NCBI GenBank assembly: GCA_027296045.1
Contig: JAPUJS010000110.1
Span: 1 to 15,533, forward strand
Source: a bacterium
Lineage (GTDB): Bacteria; Latescibacterota; UBA2968
DNA length: 15,533 nucleotides
Direction: 5' to 3'
This document shows, in pieces, positions 14,029-15,533 of this stretch (its first letter is position 1; every line of letters starts with the position of its first letter). The notes under the pieces were generated by a model. It saw nothing but the letters and a program-made list of their open reading frames with translations. It searched no databases and was not told where the DNA came from. Made by a program: the position numbers and the translations under genes.

Positions 14029-14066
14029 TCACAAGCTTTTTCAGAATCAACTTTGAAAGGAGTCCA

Positions 14067-15053
14067 ATGGAAAGCCTCTCCTGCTGTCTGGTCGGATACG
14101 GCGGCATTGCCGAATTTCACGCCGACGCCCTCAAACAGATCGACGGGATACGTCTGCACACCCTCATGGGCAGACGCGCCGAACCTGCCCGGGCATTTCA
14201 ACAGAAACACGGCTTCGAACATGTAACCACCGACTATGATACCGTTCTGGCCCACGCCGATATCGACGCTGTGGTGATCACCTCTCCCAGTGAGGTCCAT
14301 TTTGAACAGACCGAAAAAGCCCTCCGGGCCGGCAAACATGTGCTGGTTGAAATTCCCCTTGCCCTGTCACACCAGGGTGCCCGAGACCTTGCCGGATTGG
14401 CCAGAACGGCCGGCTTGAAGGTCCTGGTTGCGCACACCCGCCGGTTCGATCCCGGAGGGATTTTCGTCAAAGACTTCCTTGCTTCCGGCAAAGCAGGACA
14501 GATTTATATGCACCAGCATTATTCTCTTTGGTTTCGCCATGAAAACATCGGATGGACCGGCTACAACCGAAGCTGGACCGATGATGTGCTCTTCCACCAT
14601 GGATGCCACCTGGTCGATTTCTCACTGTGGACCGTCGATTCCCCCGTTCGACGGATTCGCGGCGAACTTTCTCCCCTTCACCCAAAAACGGGCACATCTA
14701 TGGATGTCAGCATCCTGATTCGGTATGCGAATGACACCATGGCCACCATCAGTCTGTCGTATAATGCCAGACAATCTGCAAACAGAAATATGTATATCTG
14801 CGAAAACGGAACCCTTTCGCACGAAGGCAAGCAAGTCACCTTCAACGGCGAAACTGTCTTTGAAACCGACCTCGAAGCCGAGGGAGGTATTCTCGCCCAG
14901 GACCGAGAATTTTTCGAGGCCATTCGGCAAAATCGATCCCCATCGTGCAATGCCGAAGACGGCCTCCGTTCTCTGGTTTTGCTCCAGCAAGTCTACGACC
15001 AGATGATTACCCTGGAGGGCGAACCCAAATACAAAAGACAGTGGGGTGTTTAA
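14067..15053 (+). CDS. Gfo/Idh/MocA family dehydrogenase, LigC-like (EIP variant)
   Basis: A 328-residue NAD(P)-dependent dehydrogenase: Rossmann domain 1-120 with G10-Y-G-G-I-A15, then the family's C-terminal alpha/beta domain. The usual lysine motif EKP is replaced by E95-I96-P97 (VEIPLA). Together with HTRRF at 123-127, RSWTD at 168-172, the double histidine H177-H178, H181/D184, LSLSYN and QDREFFEAIR, this matches 4-carboxy-2-hydroxymuconate-6-semialdehyde dehydrogenase (LigC) of the protocatechuate 4,5-cleavage pathway as I remember its sequence. That likeness is from memory, not an alignment, and no other lig genes are present, so a related hemiacetal or aldehyde substrate is as likely. 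ATG 14067 follows AAGGAG by 4 bases; the earlier TTG (14022) has none. It has its own promoter, a hairpin in the leader and a terminator at 15080-15109. Confidence 0.85.
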   Translation: MESLSCCLVGYGGIAEFHADALKQIDGIRLHTLMGRRAEPARAFQQKHGFEHVTTDYDTVLAHADIDAVVITSPSEVHFEQTEKALRAGKHVLVEIPLALSHQGARDLAGLARTAGLKVLVAHTRRFDPGGIFVKDFLASGKAGQIYMHQHYSLWFRHENIGWTGYNRSWTDDVLFHHGCHLVDFSLWTVDSPVRRIRGELSPLHPKTGTSMDVSILIRYANDTMATISLSYNARQSANRNMYICENGTLSHEGKQVTFNGETVFETDLEAEGGILAQDREFFEAIRQNRSPSCNAEDGLRSLVLLQQVYDQMITLEGEPKYKRQWGV

Positions 15054-15079
15054 ATCCATCCGATTCCGCATAAAACAGC

Positions 15080-15109
15080 AGGGCGCAGGAGATAATTCTC
15101 CTGCGCCCT
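15080..15109. terminator. Hairpin terminator after the LigC-like gene
   Basis: Perfect 13-bp arms 15080-15092 and 15097-15109 (AGGGCGCAGGAGA / TCTCCTGCGCCCT) with a TAAT loop, 26 bp past the stop codon. The plus-strand tail is a poor U-tract (TATAAAAAA) and on the minus strand the tail is CTGTTTTATG, so termination may be partial. It also marks the left boundary of the structured, gene-free stretch to its right. Confidence 0.65.
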
Positions 15110-15130
15110 TATAAAAAAGCTCCGAGAAAA

Positions 15131-15279
15131 CCCACGCATTTATGCGTGGGAATGAAGGCGAGTAATTCGAGCATGAAATCGGATTTCTTAGTCGGAAACA
15201 CGGAGTGTTTCTGGCTCGAAGCTTTTTCGCTTTTCCTCCTACACAATAGGAAAGAGAGTGAGGATCGCAATGAAAAGCG
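15131..15279 (+). ncRNA. Candidate structured RNA resembling HEARO / IscB omega RNA
   Basis: A run of perfect helices: 15131-15138/15143-15150 (8 bp, TTTA loop); 15166-15172/15214-15220 (7 bp), enclosing the two hairpins 15175-15179/15183-15187 (CGG loop) and 15195-15201/15205-15211 (7 bp, GGA loop), i.e. a three-way junction; then 15228-15235/15272-15279 (8 bp), enclosing 15237-15240/15248-15251. The order, a terminal hairpin followed by GTGGGAATG, then GAAATCGGATTTC and later CCTCCTACACA, recalls the HEARO RNA that guides IscB-type nucleases, from memory only. That RNA normally lies just before an iscB gene on the same strand; none is seen in the 254 bp that remain. The 3' boundary is uncertain and may run to about 15300. 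Transposon-end hairpins of an IS605/TnpB element are the main alternative. No gene overlaps it convincingly. Confidence 0.5.
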
Positions 15280-15368
15280 CCATTACTTCCTCGAGGCGTT
15301 TCTCCTGGCCAGGGCCCGAACGCACATAGATCTTGACCATTTTTCTGGGGGAATATCATTCCTCTGTA

Positions 15369-15412
15369 GCCGCGGGGGTGGTAGGTCATCTACCGCTACT
15401 TGGGCGCGTGGC
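15369..15412. other. Second structured block, GGTAG/CTACC hairpin
   Basis: GGTAG (15380-15384) and CTACC (15390-15394) form a hairpin with a 5-base loop, extended by wobble pairs outward to 15377/15397. It can be enclosed by GCCGCG (15369-15374) pairing with CGC...GGC (15405-15407, 15410-15412) across a 2-base bulge. No U-tract follows on either strand, so it is not a simple terminator. It may be a 3' domain of the RNA at 15131-15279 or an end of the same element. Nothing else is recognised between 15280 and 15454. Confidence 0.3.
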
Positions 15413-15454
15413 GTATTGAACAATAGTACCCTCGATGCAGTCCTTTCCGCCCTA

Positions 15455-15533
15455 TCATTCACACTTGATCTTTTCCAGGGCGGTTTTGATCTCGGGCATG
15501 TCGTATTTCCGCGCCAATTCGTGTAAATGGGCC
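15455..15533 (-). CDS. C-terminus of an unidentified protein (partial, runs off the window)
   Basis: The last 25 codons of a minus-strand frame, open to the window edge and ending in TGA at 15455-15457. The peptide ends HELARKYDMPEIKTALEKI then KCE: two amphipathic helices with coding-like composition, many acidic and basic residues, few rare codons, and third positions often G or C as in the neighbouring genes. Too little is present to name a family; such short helical tails occur at the ends of signalling and regulatory proteins. It would converge on the LigC-like gene across the structured gap. Confidence 0.5.
   Translation of the reverse strand, partial: AHLHELARKYDMPEIKTALEKIKCE

Noticed and set aside
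15131..15150. Reading the CCCACGCA hairpin as a terminator
   Set aside because: No U-tract follows on either strand, and a separate terminator already lies at 15080-15109.
15270..15329. Plus-strand 19-codon frame after TGAGGA, at the place where iscB would start
   Set aside because: The peptide has no likeness to an IscB N-terminus and stops after 19 codons; at most a leader peptide or chance.
15239..15340. Minus-strand 33-codon frame starting MVKIYVRSG
   Set aside because: The first residues look protein-like, but it ends early in a hydrophobic run, overlaps the structured RNA and lacks a well-placed ribosome site.
15146..15526. Plus-strand 126-codon open frame at the right edge
   Set aside because: It runs through the perfect hairpins of the structured RNA, has no ribosome site, resembles no family and overlaps the better-supported minus-strand C-terminus at 15455-15533.

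Overview
The window looks like an accessory catabolic stretch of a bacterial chromosome, probably a Gram-negative environmental heterotroph. It carries scattered enzymes of large, fast-spreading families (enolase superfamily, Ldh2, Gfo/Idh/MocA, gamma-glutamyltransferase, xanthine-dehydrogenase type, M20), two transporters, a cyclic-nucleotide sensor and a c-di-GMP (PilZ) protein. The mix would suit a candidate phylum such as Poribacteria or Latescibacteria, but that is a guess from gene style, not from a marker gene. There are no rRNA or tRNA genes, no CRISPR array and no recognisable transposase.

Layout. (1) 22-3896, minus strand: Ldh2-type dehydrogenase, MATE exporter and mandelate racemase/muconate lactonizing-type enzyme, with gaps of 62 and 93 bp, closed by a strong hairpin terminator at 22-67. 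This is a plausible three-gene operon for a hydroxy-acid or acid-sugar substrate. (2) 4009-5385, plus strand: a class I flavoprotein disulfide reductase without partner genes, whose 3' end overlaps the convergent MFS gene by 13 bp. (3) 5373-8371, minus strand: gamma-glutamyltransferase-like hydrolase followed 23 bp later by an MFS carrier, a likely hydrolase-transporter operon. (4) 8512-9039 minus and 9219-10343 plus: a stand-alone cNMP-binding protein divergent from an ArgE-like M20 deacylase, which has a near-consensus promoter. (5) 10478-13052, minus strand: xanthine-dehydrogenase-family molybdenum subunit and, 4 bp later, a MoaD/ThiS-type sulfur carrier, with their own promoter and terminator; no FAD or 2Fe-2S subunit is present. 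(6) 13176-13793 minus: a protein made of two tandem PilZ domains; divergent from it, 14067-15053 plus, a Gfo/Idh/MocA dehydrogenase of the LigC type.

The most unusual part is the right edge. After the terminator of the dehydrogenase (15080-15109) comes about 340 bp with no credible protein gene but dense RNA-like structure (15131-15279 and 15369-15412). The first block resembles the HEARO/omega RNA that normally precedes IscB nuclease genes, yet no IscB reading frame follows. It may be a stand-alone omega RNA or the remnant of an IscB element. The window ends in the C-terminus of an unidentified minus-strand gene (15455-15533).

Starts were moved inward from the longest open frames where a Shine-Dalgarno sequence or promoter decided the matter. 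Family assignments rest on motifs read by eye, with no database search.
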